From: Bremia lactucae
Taxonomy: Eukaryota; Oomycota; Peronosporomycetes; Peronosporales; Peronosporaceae
Assembly: GCF_004359215.1 (NCBI RefSeq)
Contig: NC_090610.1
Coordinates: 13,621,752 to 13,685,751 of the forward strand
Length of the DNA: 64,000 bases
Direction: 5' to 3'
Shown here piece after piece: positions 8,730 through 19,996 of this stretch. A program made the translations under genes and the position numbers. Each line of letters opens with the position of its first letter. The first letter of the stretch is position 1. The notes under the pieces are model-generated. The model worked only from the letters and a program-made list of their open reading frames with translations, was not told the DNA's origin and did no database searches.

Positions 8730-10440
8730 ATGGACATGTTCGATGAAGGAGAAAACTTCGACGCCGCGCATGAAAGTTTCCACGTTACGCGTTAGAGGTT
8801 CGCGTTCGCTCACTTGAGTAACCTCGAACGGAAAGCGGTCGAATTTACGAGATCGACTTTCGGTGGCCCTGCCATAAGCAATGTTGTTTGCTTTAACAAA
8901 AGACAAAAAACATGCGACTATCGCCGAGTTCATTAAAATGAACTCGTTGCGGCTCGAAGAAAGTAACCTTGCCTCAACAGCATCGCTCTCAACACGCAGA
9001 GTGTTGAGAGAACAGAGTGCTCAACAATTAGGACTATTGAGACAGCAGCATTTACATGCTGCTAGCGGGCCGACGCTATCGCGTCGACTCGAAAGCTTAA
9101 AGATTGAAGTCCTTAAGTGTAAGGAACCACTTTTTTCTTATCGCCTTGGAGGACGATAAGCTCCAGAGTGGACGAAGATCCTGTTTAAGGTTTAAGTCCT
9201 CTTGTTAAGCTTTGGAGATCACTTGGTCTAGCGAATCTAATTCAGTCGGAACAGAACGCGACTCCTTGCTAAGGTTATTCGTTGAATAAGACGATGCCAT
9301 TAAAGCTCGCCGCATCGTCATCGTGCGGCAAAAGTGAAGTTTGGCATGTCCATCTTGGCTAAACGTGCCACATCTTGGGCCTTAGGGCTTAGGCTTCACG
9401 ACACATTAAAATTTGGATCGTACGAGGGCTTTAAAATCCGGCTCGTACAAAACAAATGCGCCACGTGTTGAATTCAGGGCTTTGAAGCAGGGTTACCGTG
9501 GCATTCACGGTTACGCCCAGCACACACGATACCTTGTGACTTGTATCGTGAATAAACCCATGGATAACAAACCCAGGTTACTGAGTTTATCAAGGAACTT
9601 GCGGGCGGTCCAGTCAAGACCCGCCTTTACCGTTTCCAATTAGAGACGCTTGACCAAGCGATCTCCAAAGCGGAACAGGTAGACTTATGCCTTGACCGGC
9701 TTTGGATTTTCATCCTCCATTAAGACGAAATATTCACCGCAAGAAGCCGGGAACCTGACACAATGGACCTCTGCTATATTGCAAGCGAGAAAACCTCGCA
9801 TTTAGAGCTAAAAATGATTGCATAGCCGCAATAGCTAAGGCCACGATGTCCATGAGAGTAGTGCCATGCCAAGCGCCCTACTGATCCGGTAACGTCCAGA
9901 GAATTGAAGGCCTCATGACGAATGTTGGGCCTAAAACACTGTCACTGAGTGTTACTGCCCCTGGTGATGAGGTTACCTTTATCACCTTGCAGACCAGAGT
10001 GGTAAATAAACTGCCACCTAAGTCCCTAATCGATTGTGGGGCGTCGAATACGCTAGGAGATCGCAGACTCAAATATATTGAGCGCGATATCCCTCTTACG
10101 AGGATGACAGTACGCCTAGCATCAGGCGCATTTCTAACAGCAAATAGATGTGTAGTTTACATCGGCCACACGTTAAAAGGCAAACAGTACGATGATGATT
10201 TCATCGTACTGGAATAAACGACAAATTTGATGTCATCCTTGGATTACCATGGCTCAGAACGTACGAGCCAAGGATGAATTGGCAGCATCGATTCGTTAAG
10301 ACGCTTGTCTCTTTTTCAGCAGGTAGCCATCTGATGAACGTCTTCGAGCGTCCAAAAGCGTATGGATGCTCTAAGAGTGAGTGCAATGGCCTCACTTGTG
10401 GTTTAGTCGTTGAATGACTGCACAGGACCTCCGTGTGACA
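8730..10440 (+). pseudogene. Fam3 gag-protease, decayed
   Basis: Plus-strand homology to the Fam3 gag found at 17.8-16.6 kb and 55.8-54.6 kb. It starts MDMFDEGENFDAAHESFH and then has many stops. Recognisable pieces are ATIAEFIKMNS, the LREQSAQQL-like segment, and the gag middle. The readable part, 9915-10217, is an aspartic protease: KSLIDCGASNTLGDRR carries the D-C-G-A-S form of the DT/SGA active site, followed by IPLTRMTVRLASGAF and KGKQYDDDFIVLE. The FDVILGLPWL-type motif follows in another frame at about 10230. Zinc-knuckle sequence is not recognisable. RT and integrase are missing. Confidence 0.65.
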
Positions 10441-10705
10441 ACTCATCACACTGTGGAGTTAGATACTGACGGCTGAGCACAAGCACAGGCAGCATCGAAG
10501 TTCAACCATTCAAAACAGCCAGGTGGATCGAAACAAGGACGCTTGCTAAGAAACAACATCCAATAAAATTTTAAACGCCTGTCGATAAGAGAAAGTGCGA
10601 AAATCCTAGATCGACTGGAGAATCGATCGTAGAGGATCTCGCTGTGGTTGCGCAACCACAGCAAGAGGCTGTTGAAGAGGATACTCCTCTAATAAATAAG
10701 AAATG

Positions 10706-10945
10706 AAGTCCTATAAACTTTGTGGGAAAGTCTTTTAAAATTTTAATGGAGTATATTTTTGGAAATAAGATTTAAGAAGCAGTTCTAATCCTTTTAATTA
10801 CCTTGGTAGCTTAAGACCCTTAGCTTCATAATAAAATCTCATCTGTATTCTTGTCTACTTAAAGATTCGAGGCACCTCACCTACACTGTAATCAGTGTAA
10901 GAATAACTATTACTTATCAGTAGTAGTGGAAGGTGCCCCGTTGCA
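10706..10945 (+). repeat. Fam3-type LTR fragment, plus orientation
   Basis: It ends with GAGGCACCTCACCTACACTG...GGTGCCCCGTTGCA, closely matching the end of the LTR at 56098-56612. It probably is the 3' LTR of the internally deleted plus-strand element that starts near 8648. The left boundary is uncertain. Confidence 0.5.
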
Positions 10946-10987
10946 CTAAAAGCATCCTTTAATTAATGTTTCGGAAACAGCTGTTCT

Positions 10988-11485
10988 TGTAACGGGGCAT
11001 ACTTTGCATGTACTGACAACAGTACTAGTCAACCTACACTTATTACAGTGAAGGTGGGGCAGCTTGGTTACTTCACATACAGTAAGATTACAGGTAGCTA
11101 AGTATTCTTAGTTACCAAAGGCTAATTCTGTGGCTCTAGATGAGGGAAAAAGTAGAACTATATTAATACATTAAGTTTCTACGTAACGTATTTTTCTACT
11201 ACTGACTTTGTTATGTTAATAATGAACTATGTATCGCGCCTACTTGCGCACCGCACGATCGTGTCTTATAACGATTGGCGGGGTTGATTTAACTTGCATC
11301 AACCAATCAATAGAACTAATGTCTTATTGCGTCGATATTACCAAATTTGGTTATATTGGAACTATTAAGTCAAAATTAATAAAGATTATAAACTTTTACT
11401 TTTTAATTATTTTTATCTCACAAGAAATAATGTTTACTATTCCTCTTCTAGGATATAATATTTATGTAACGGGAACCCAGCTACA
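10988..11485 (-). repeat. 3' LTR of Fam3 element (498 bp)
   Basis: The minus strand starts TGTAGCTGGGTTCCCGTTACA, an imperfect palindrome, and ends GCCCCGTTACA. It is preceded by the purine tract AAGGGAGGTGA (11486-11496). Its inner part (11229-11360) recurs at 56250-56350 and 56640-56790. Confidence 0.7.
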
Positions 11486-11640
11486 TCACCTCCCTTAAAC
11501 AACCGTCACAATAGTGACTAATGTGGATTAACAGAGAAATACAATTATGTCGTTCCCTGTAATTTTGCCTTATAAATTTTTATTTAAAATTCCAGTTTTG
11601 TCCATTATTGAATTTTGTTCAGAAATTAATTCGTTTGCGC

Positions 11641-12816
11641 ATGACGACAAGTAAGTCCGTGCGCGTAGCCCGTGGGGTTGCAAAGCTGGCAGCTGTACGG
11701 ATCAGTGCAGCTGTTGGTAATGCAGATGTTTCAGTAGACGCTAATGCGTCCATTGTGTGGAATAAGTCGCCTCCTACTCCCATTAAAGGTGACTGGAATA
11801 TGTCATCGGCTGCTGCCATTGCAGGTGACGGTGATAAGCCACCTGCTACACCAATTGCAGGTGGTCACCGTCATCGCCCGACTCCGTGGCAACTCCCCGG
11901 GGCCGAATATATTAAACGTTTGGGTTCTAACGTGACATTTGAAGAGGTGATGACGAGGTTTTATACTCGTCGGACCTCTTTGGTGGAGAGTCATCTGATG
12001 ATGACTCCATTGGCGACGATCACTCTGGTGGTGTTAGTATGCATTACCAGGAAAGAAGTGATTCAAAGGATTCTTTAGAGAGCCATGTTGGCATTAACGT
12101 TAAAATGAGCCACCAGGAGAGAAACCATGAACTATGTTGCGGTTCGCTTTCAAAAAGAAGCCTTAGTTGCCCTCTAAGGTAAACCTAACTCGTTGGTCTG
12201 GTATGACAACGATCGATATCATATTCCGCTGTTCGACTCATCAAGGCTTCAAAAGCCTGGTGAGTGAGACGGAATTTTTCATCGATGCCTTTTCAGGCAT
12301 CGGTGGTACACTAGTAAGCGGGCAAACCTCTGTTCCAAGCTTAGACAGCATCTGTACAGAATTTGCAAAGCTTAGGCCGTGTCGTCTAACTGATGCTTTC
12401 CGTGAACGGCTCGAAAAACGGACCCGTAGTCTGTGCACGCTATTGTTGCACCGTTTGTCAAGAGACGCGGGATTCCTTGCCTCTCGTGGGGAGACTCATG
12501 CCCATGCTGTTTAAAGGGTGTCCCTAAGGAAGCATATTTCTTTAGAGATCCTCTTTGAAGGACTTTAATCTATTACGAGATGCATCAAGATATTGAGAGT
12601 CTCCAATCCTTTTACGAGCGCGGGAAGCGCTCGTTCTCCGATGGACCTTCTGCCAAGGAGGATGGGTCTCGTCGTACTGCAGGACGATACCCGGAACGTC
12701 CAAGTTCAGTTGGGAATGAGGCTACCAACTTTTATGCGAGGCCCTGTTTCGAGACAAGAAGTCTTTTGCTCGGAACTATCACGCTTTGGCTGATGCCCTT
12801 GACCGTTCCGGTGTAA
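11641..12816 (+). pseudogene. Fam3 extra ORF, antisense to pol
   Basis: The plus-strand frame begins MTTSKSVRVARGVAK (11641) and stays open for about 120 codons (PPTPIKGDWNMSS, PPATPIAGGHRHRP, FEEVMTRFYTRRTSLVES). A +1 shift near 11990 continues as an acidic stretch SSDDDSIGDDHSGG to about 12176. Another open stretch (12167-12514) and a block at 12580-12816 (IESLQSFYERGKRSFSDG, PERPSSVGNEATNFYAR) follow. The last block recurs at 61233-61560 as INNLQSSHERAKRSFSNG and PKRPSLVGNEVFKYHVR, again opposite a Fam3 pol end. No known domain is recognised. It has two or more frame breaks. Confidence 0.6.
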
Positions 12817-15800
12817 TCTGGAATCGAAAGAAGCCTCGTACTGATAGTATGGGCGGAGACGCCCAACATAAAATGTAGGATGCGTCTCCGCCCATACTAT
12901 CAGTACGAGGCTTCTTTCGATTCCAGATTACACTGGAACGTACGCATCTACGAGGCAGCTCGATCGTGTATGCATTGCCTTGGCGATGTAAAACACGAAA
13001 CGGGCCAATATACATGGGCACTATTTTATTACTGCCTACATTCGTCTCTACATATTTGGTAGGTTTACCTTAGACAGTAGGACTAGGTCATTAATTTCAA
13101 ATGAAAGAATATTTGCCCTTCCATTTTTGACAGGGTTCCATTTCTGTCGGCCCACCGCATCAGCGATGGAATCCCTGTACGAAACGGACACTGGTTCTCC
13201 ACCCAACAGGAAATCACCTGCTGACTCGATTTTTATTTGTATTTCAGTGCGACCGGCTCACACTGCGGATATATCAATCTCTTCGTTATTCAGAGTATCA
13301 TCGTTCTCGTTAATAATATTGTTTTCGACGCTGAGTCTTTCAGCATCGTTGTCAGCGTCGGTAATAGCATTATTGTTTTAACTGAGTTTGCCACTTCAAT
13401 GTTGATTAAATCAGCATTGGTATCCTTGGCATTGACCTTAAGGCCAATGGGTGGTGATAAGCAGGATCTAGAGTGTTATTTGCTCGAGCGAGCACTCTTC
13501 CCATTGAGTAAGAGTTACTCTCAAACAAGGTAGGTATACGTGGATGGCGTGTGTCAATCACGAAAAATGGTGTATGCTTTGTAGAAACATGCACTGAATT
13601 GTTGTTGCAAATTCTACCATCGTCAAGAACTCGCTACAACTCTGAAAAGACCGCGAAGTGTCTCTTTGAGAATACGGTTTGCCTGCTCCGTCTTAGCATC
13701 TCTTTCAGGATGATCAGAAGTTGACATTTTTAACTGTATTAAGTCATTTGAGCGCAGTTTGCAAACATTCCGCCGTGAATCTAGGGTCTCGATCTGAGAG
13801 CAGTTCACGGGGTAACCCATGGAGTCGAAATTGCTGTGCTCGTGTCAACAAAGACACGAGCACAGCATTTGGCTGTGATCGACTCCGAGACTGCAGCAAG
13901 ATGTACCATTTTGCTGAAATGAACAAACAAGAATACCATTATTCTTGAGATTGTCGTCGGGAAATCCCAACACGAAGTCCATGGATACAGACTGCCAAAA
14001 CTCTGCCGGAACATACAGAGGTTGTAGTGGAGCTCGGGTTGAAGCACTAGGCTTTATCCGTTGACAAACTCGCAAGCACGTATGTACTTGCGGACGAACT
14101 CATGCTGGCGTGGCCAGTAGAAGTCGCGACTTATCGTGGGATAGGTCTTCTCACGTCCACAATGAATACTTATTGGTGCATCGTGGCACTCATACATGAT
14201 GCGTAAACGCAAATCATTATGGGTGGGGATGACGACACGAGGTGTGTCGCCAACAATGGCTGTGTAATACAGTAACCCATTGCGTGTTGTGTATCGATCT
14301 GTTGAGGATCTATATAATTTCGGCAATCCTTTAAAGGATTGTTATAATGGATTTCTAAGTGAATACATCAACCCTTGAGAAACCTTATCTTCGTGATAAG
14401 CTCTTCTAACGTCGTCAAGTGATGTTGACGACGGAACACTTATTGTTGCAACAGTGGCCTTACGCTCACTGTTGATTTGCGCAGCCGGCTCAAACTCGGG
14501 CCGGCGCGAAAGAGCATCATCAACGACGTTAAGTAGTCCTGGTTTGTACTCCACGGAAAGGGTTAACTCCGCGAAGAAATACAACCATCACACCATTCTT
14601 TGCGACAAGTGTGACTGCTTACGGCCGTGCGTGAAGACGCATGGTACCCTTTAAACAATGAAAGGTCGGTCTAGTAAGCGATAGACTCGAAACTTAGACA
14701 GTGCATATTTCATGACTACAAGCTCATTGCTCCTGCACTGGATAACGGCGTTCAATTGGTTAAAAATGACGCGGCTGATAGCAGACGCCGCGCTCTGCGT
14801 CGTCTTTGTCATATTGCGTTAACGCACAGCCGATTGCAAAATCGCTGGCGTCATCGGTGATTGCCTTGATCTCTTACGGATCCGGGCGTACACCGTGTTT
14901 ATCCACGATGCACCCAAGATGTGGTATTTCGCTTGCAGCGAATATACACTTCTTGAGATTTTCATAGAACTTGTGCTTACGAATAAGTCTGAGAGCCTTT
15001 CGGGCGTGGGTACGATGTACTTCAACGTCCTACTTTCCATTCATGTCAAAACAGCTCGGTGCGAAATGGTGCACCGATCTGAACAGATTGGTTACACATC
15101 TGTTAAATGTCGCAGGGGCATTACTTAGTCCCTGTGGCATGACTAGCCACTCCTAAAACCTTCTGCTTCGGGTGATTACTGCTGTGAACGGGATATGCTG
15201 TTCACGCATAATGTTTCAATAACATTAATTTATCAGACCCATTGGCAAGAAGATAGTACTCTGTGACATATTATTAATGATAACGTCTTTTTGTGGCATC
15301 AGCGTTTGACGCCGATACCGTTGCAGCATTCTATTAAATTCATGCACAATCCGTTACCCTCCTGTTGCTTGACCACACAGAAGATCGGAGACCTGGGTCG
15401 GGAGGTGACTCCTTGACATGGCTCGCAGCTGAGTGATCTATAAAAAACTTGTCGATCCATTATACTTGTTCACGAAACAGTGGATACTGTTCCAAGACAC
15501 AATATTTCAGACTGATATCAGGTCGATTTCGTGTCGCGTGACTTTATCCTTAGGCAACTCGCACGATACCGAATTAAAGAACGCATCAGTGAGTTCGATC
15601 AAGTTCTTATATGGAGGATTTGTCTTTCAAAGACTCCCAGGATTGGGACGTAAAACTTTTCATTCGAGTCTTCTCATCGATGAGACTTTCGTCCGTCGAT
15701 GAGCTGCTGTGAACCCGCTCGTTCTCAGGAAATTCTATTGCCGACCGAACATCGGCCACGTACTTGTCATTTGTGAAAAGTAAGCAGATATGCTTGACTT

Positions 15801-15850
15801 TGCCACTACGCAGATCACGCAAGAACCGTTTCGGTTCAAGCGTTGGCAAT
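12720..15850 (-). pseudogene. Fam3 pol: RT, RNase H, integrase, decayed
   Basis: Minus-strand pieces occur in pol order. The protease/RT linker is at 15607-15849 (LEPKRFLRDLRSGKVKH). RT traces run from 15400 to 14820. RNase H is at 14342-14830, with its end LTLSVEYKPGLLNVVDDALS. The integrase HHCC region is at 14054-14326 (YECHDAPISIHCGREKTY, FYWPRQHEFVRKYIRACE). The integrase core is at 13600-14050 (VSMDFVLGFPDDN, HGLPRELLSDRDPRFT, MSTSDHPERDAKTEQANR). The C-terminal domain is at 12780-13021 (YIGPFRVLHRQGNAYTIELP), continuing frame-shifted as PTFYVGRLRPYYQYEASF. Stops and shifts occur throughout. The inverted duplication at 12806-12938 breaks the C-terminal domain, and a chromodomain is not recognisable. 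Confidence 0.8.
12806..12938. repeat. Near-perfect long inverted repeat (fold-back)
   Basis: The arms 12811-12862 and 12882-12933 are exact reverse complements over 52 bp, around a 19-base spacer. A further 5-bp match lies outside after one mismatch. The left arm is native integrase-tail sequence (GRLRPYYQYEASF on the minus strand). The right arm is an inverted extra copy inserted into the codons for RMRTHPTF. Confidence 0.95.
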
Positions 15851-16650
15851 CACGTTATCTTCGAAGTTAACTTCGGAGGCGCTATTAAGTAAAATGTTGT
15901 AAGCGCCTATACTTGATCCATTTACCAAGACATTTATTGTCTCGGTTTCCTCCTTGGAACCTTTATCCAAAGGTACCTGGGAACCTTTCACCACAGGTTC
16001 CCGGGAACTGATTCCCACAGATTTTATTTATCTGTGGTTGCGCTACCACAGCGAGATCCTTTAGGACTTTCGCACTGTCTGTTATAAACGGGCATTTAAA
16101 CTTTCTTGGATGTTGCTTTTCAAGCAAGCATCCTTTTTTTGTACCACTCAGCCTATTCCAGTGGTCGAACAGCGACGCTGCCTGTGCTTGTGCACAGCCG
16201 TCGGTAACTATATCCACAACGTTGTGGATACTCACACTGAGGTCTTGTGCACTCATGCTAGCGACCGACCCACAAGTGAGGCCACTGCACTCACTCGTAG
16301 GACATCCACACGCTTGTGGACGCTCCAACACGTTCATCAGTTGCCATCTGAAGAACAAGAGACAGGCATCGTCAGGGCTTGATGCTGCCACTTTATTCAT
16401 GGCTCGTACTTTCTGAGCCATGGTATAGGATGATATCAAATTTGTCATCCGAATCTAGTACGATGAAATCATCATCGTACTGTTTACCCTTTAACTTGTA
16501 TTAGATTCCAACTACACGTTTCTTTACCGTAACAGATGCGTCTGTTGCTAGGCACACTGTCATCCTCGTTAGAAGGATATCACGCTAAATATATTTGAGT
16601 CTGTGATCTTCTAGCGATTGGAATCTAGTATAAATTATTAACGCCTCACA
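15851..16650 (-). pseudogene. Fam3 protease region, decayed
   Basis: Minus-strand homology to the aspartic protease at 9.9-10.4 kb. Around 16620-16650 it reads SLVDCGA, and near 16440-16480 it reads GKQYDDDFIVLDSDDKFD. The downstream part at 15963-16448 is open in a different frame from the protease signature, and the Gly/Pro-rich end (GNQFPGTCGERFPGTFG) lies toward 15963. Frames are broken between these blocks. Confidence 0.55.
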
Positions 16651-17804
16651 ATCAACTAGGGACTTTACGATCCGCCTCGCCATGCGATTTCGCAACGGCG
16701 TCGGATCTGCGCCCTCCGCTATTCCTAGCGAGAGGTCGGTCTTTTATCTCAGTGTTTTTAGGCACTGGCCGTGGGGCACTACGCTCATAGGCGTAGTTAC
16801 CCGTCTTTTGACAATTATTCCATTTTTGTAACCGTTTGTAACTTGAAGAGTGAGGTTTCTCGCTCTCTACATAAGAGAGATCCATGGGTTCTGGACCTCC
16901 GTTTTCTTGTCGCCTCGGTGGACTATATGCACCCGAGTGGACGAAAGCCTGGTTTCAGGCTGAAGTCCTCCTGTTCCGCTTTAGAGATCGCTTAGTCGAG
17001 CGACTCTACATCTAGCCGGAACAGGTGGGTCTTAACAGGTCCGTCAGCAAGACCTTTAGTAAATGCAGTTACCTGGGTTCGTTTCTCAATTGGATGTCTA
17101 ACGATACAACTGACCAGGTATCGTGTATGTTGGACATAAGCGTGAACGTCACGCTTATCCTGCTTCAAATCCAGGAGCTATATATGCTCGAGCCCTGAAT
17201 TCGACACGTGGTGGCACGAATGTTTTTGTCTGAGCCGGGTCTTAAAGACGTCATGAGACCCAAAGACTAATGGGTCGTGAAACTTGAGCCCCAAGGCCCA
17301 AGATTTGGCACGTCTGTCTTAGTTGGACATGTCAAATTTCACTTCGTCGCATCATCGTTGATGAGGCGAGCTTCAATGGCATCGTCAAATTTGACGAACA
17401 TCTCAAAAGGGAGTCGCCTTCGACTGCCTAAAACTCAGAGATTTTTTTCGTTAAGCTTTCGGGTCGACGTGGAAGCGTCGGCCCACTAGCAGCATGTAAA
17501 TGCTGTGTCTCAACAGTTCTAATTGTTGAGCACCCTGTTCTCGCAACAGAGAGCTTTGCTGGTGCATCAAGGTTACTTTCTCTCGGGTCGCGTCGAGGTC
17601 TTGTTGTATGAGCTCGGCTATGGCCGCATGCTGTTCATCTCTTCCCAAAGTGTACAGCATGGTGCCAAGTGGCCCGCCTACGACCGAACTGATTCGATCA
17701 ATCGCTCTCCATTCAAGGTCACATAAATGAGTAAACCCTTCACGCGTGGCGTAATAGCTTTCTTGAGGAGCTGAAATGCCACCTTCTTCTTCCAACATAG
17801 ACAT
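16651..17804 (-). pseudogene. Fam3 gag, N-terminus open, rest decayed
   Basis: The first 117 codons from 17804 are open: MSMLEEEGGISAPQESYY, then HLCDLEWRAIDRISSVVGG, DEQHAAIAELIQQDLDA and a Gln/Leu-rich coiled coil (LMHQQSSLLREQGAQQLELL). The capsid middle (about 17450-16900) is frame-shifted. The nucleocapsid region near 16790 reads NCQKTGNYAYERSAPRPVP, where the family knuckle's Cys/His residues are partly lost; the copy at 54.8 kb keeps GHYAYECSAPRP. The 5' LTR lies at 17856. Homologues are at 8730 (plus) and 55.8 kb (minus). Confidence 0.7.
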
Positions 17805-17855
17805 GTTGGATGAAATGTGCGTTGGCCGCTGAACGGACTACGAAGTGCTACCAGG

Positions 17856-18086
17856 TGTACGGGGCACTGCCGACTTGTACTGCTTCTAAACAAGTCCACT
17901 TCGCACTACTTCAGTGCGAGTGGTGCATCACGTCACTTCACGTACACTAGTACGTGCAGAAGAAGACTCTTTAAATCACTTGCTTTAAAGAGGGTTAAAA
18001 AGTAAACTGTATTTTAATATAATTAAGTTCTTCTGTTTCTATCTATTAATACTAACTTAACGATAAACTAATTCAAAACATGTAAG
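17856..18086 (-). repeat. Truncated 5' LTR next to Fam3 gag (231 bp)
   Basis: The minus strand ends AGTGCCCCGTACA followed by the primer site CCTGGTAGCACTTCG. It resembles the last half of the LTR at 21881-22330 (AAGTGGACTTGT, AGCAGTACAAGTC boxes). Homology stops near AAACATGTAA at about 18086. Confidence 0.65.
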
Positions 18087-18809
18087 CCATTGCCAGCCGT
18101 GTGGAGAAATCGTGTGTTCCACGTGCTATATCGCAAAGTCATGTGGAATAGACGCAGCTACATGTGCTACAATCGCACATGTACGTAATCATCGCAATAA
18201 AAGATACCGATTTCATCATCACGCGACCTATTAATGTGTAAATATTTACGTCCCTTGATTATATATTTAGACTCACAAGCTTTCAACGTTCGGCAATCAG
18301 CATTAAAAATTACAGCGCTGACAATCCTGCCTTAACCCGCTCACATGCTTTTTGGTCTTGATATGTCAACGTCAACAAGCTCCCTATGCTGCCCAGTATT
18401 TATATTAGATATGAAATTTTTTTTTGCGAATAACGACAATAACCCAAGTATTAAAATCGATAGCTGTGTCGCTAAGGATGCGAGATTTACATAGACCACA
18501 TATTCATTTTTTATCAATTAATTGCGAATAGCTCCTTGTCGTGATCAATATAGCTCTTTATGGTAGCTTTGAATTGCCTAAACTCCGACACGTTTCCGAC
18601 CATCACCATCGGGTCTGAAAATGGCACATCGAAGTAAAATAGTGCGTCGCACTGCGACGCTAAGCAATTATTATCGTTTGTGATCGATGCGATCGCGCTT
18701 TTTGAAAAAAATATGTTTCATCATTAATTCTTCATGAATTGGACTGAATTCAATTACTATGCTTAATGATAGCTCTTGTGCTATCTCTGCATATATCTTG
18801 CTATACTTG
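18087..18809. other. Unassigned AT-rich sequence, no gene seen
   Basis: About 720 bp with no long frame, no domain and no clear homology to the repeat families here. It could be old retrotransposon or unique DNA between two insertions. Confidence 0.5.
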
Positions 18810-19335
18810 TGTAACGGGCTAAAGTTGCCCTAATGTTACACAGTCCCCGTTAAGTACACTTGGTGTACGTAAGTAGATGGTCATTTACTAAATTAAAGTA
18901 ATTGGACCCAGCACTCGGGTGTGGTGCACATTTGTGACCAGCCCTTGTGTATGTGATGCACATCGATGCATCAACTTTAGGAGGGATGACGCCTAGCGTC
19001 CGTTACGCGATAAATTTAGAAAGATACGCTCGCAATACACTTTCGTGTTATATACAGAGATGACATGTTTTATTGGTAAAAATAAGTATTTATATTCAAT
19101 GCGATTGAATATAAATCAGCCTTAAAACTACTTTCTACTTGGTAAGTGCGCACGAGGAGTCGGATTACCGCTCTCGTTACGACACTTAACCAGAGTACTT
19201 ACTGCGTTGGGTGAGGATAACGCGCCCACCGCAACTACCTCACTGCACGCAAGAGAAGCTGATTAACCGCTTCCTCGCTGTGCTAGGGTGTGTGTCTAAG
19301 TAGAGCGTGGCCGCATTAAGATGTGCCCGCCTACA
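18810..19335 (+). repeat. Fam1 5' LTR (526 bp)
   Basis: It begins TGTAACGGGCTAAAGTTGCCC and ends GCCTACA. It is followed by a degraded primer site (ATTAGTAGCACATGAAATCC) and gag, and is homologous to 1100-1652. Confidence 0.85.
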
Positions 19336-19389
19336 ATTAGTAGCACATGAAATCCTTCCCACGACCCGCCTCTGCGTGTGTACGTGAGG

Positions 19390-19996
19390 ATGAGCCTCAA
19401 TATTCATTGGGCTCATTTCCCCCACCTCTCCGAACATCATCGCGAGGTGGCAGGGCCTATGGCGCAGGGACTTGGTGAGCAAGCACTGGCAAGGCTACTG
19501 GGTAGTCCTCCTGAGCAGCATGTTGCTCAGATGGAGCAGTTTGAGGCATTTGTGCTCGAACAGCGGAAATCCGCGTCCGAGGCACAGAGCCATGCTGCGG
19601 CGGAGTCCGTCACCAGACTCAGGATGAGCTAAGGCATGAGAACGCTCGGAGCGAGGCTTTCAACAGGACTGCTGGGTGCTCTCTGCCTGGCCGCATCAGC
19701 TTAGGCCCATTCGGATGGACTCGCCCAAGTTCGATGGAATTGCAGCAGACACGATTGTCCACTGGCTGCTAGCCGTGGAGCAATGCAGTATTGCGCAGCT
19801 CATCGAGGACGACAGCCGGATGGTGTCGTACGCCATGTCGCATCTGCGCGGTAAGGCCTCAGAGTGAGCTTACTCGGCGCTTATGGCGGACAGAAAGGCG
19901 TTTTCTACATGGGCGATCTTTAAGACAAAGATTCGCGCGCCATCTACCAGCCGCCCACCACGAAGTGTTGCTTCAGATGCGCTTCTTTGGAGCGCG
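19390..19996 (+). pseudogene. Fam1 gag, truncated and frame-shifted
   Basis: It starts MSLNIHWAHFPHLSEHH at ATG 19390 and stays open for about 80 codons, then a deletion after AAAESVTR shifts the frame. Homology resumes at 19705 (RPIRMDSPKFDGIAADTIVH) and runs through SRMVSYAMSHLRGKASE. There a TGG codon has become a stop (TGA), followed by AYSALMADRKAF. It ends around FFGAR, where Fam2 integrase (VSFVCSPSLSGGG) starts. The zinc knuckle is lost. Confidence 0.75.

Larger units (their letters stand above)
10988..18086 (-). mobile_element. Long decayed Fam3 Ty3/gypsy element
   Basis: A minus-strand element with, from right to left, a truncated 5' LTR (17856-18086), gag, protease, RT, RNase H, integrase, an opposite-strand extra ORF (11641-12816), a purine tract and a 3' LTR (10988-11485). 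The two LTRs differ in subfamily: the 5' one is closer to the Fam2 LTR at 21881. The element is either very old or recombinant. Confidence 0.65.

Noticed and set aside
12880..13062. Plus-strand frame MRLRPYYQYEASF as a separate gene
   Set aside because: It reads the inverted duplicate of the integrase tail, not a gene.
18087..18809. RNA gene (tRNA or rRNA) in the unassigned AT-rich stretches
   Set aside because: No cloverleaf, anticodon arm or rRNA-like conserved block was recognised here or elsewhere in the window; a covariance-model scan would be decisive.
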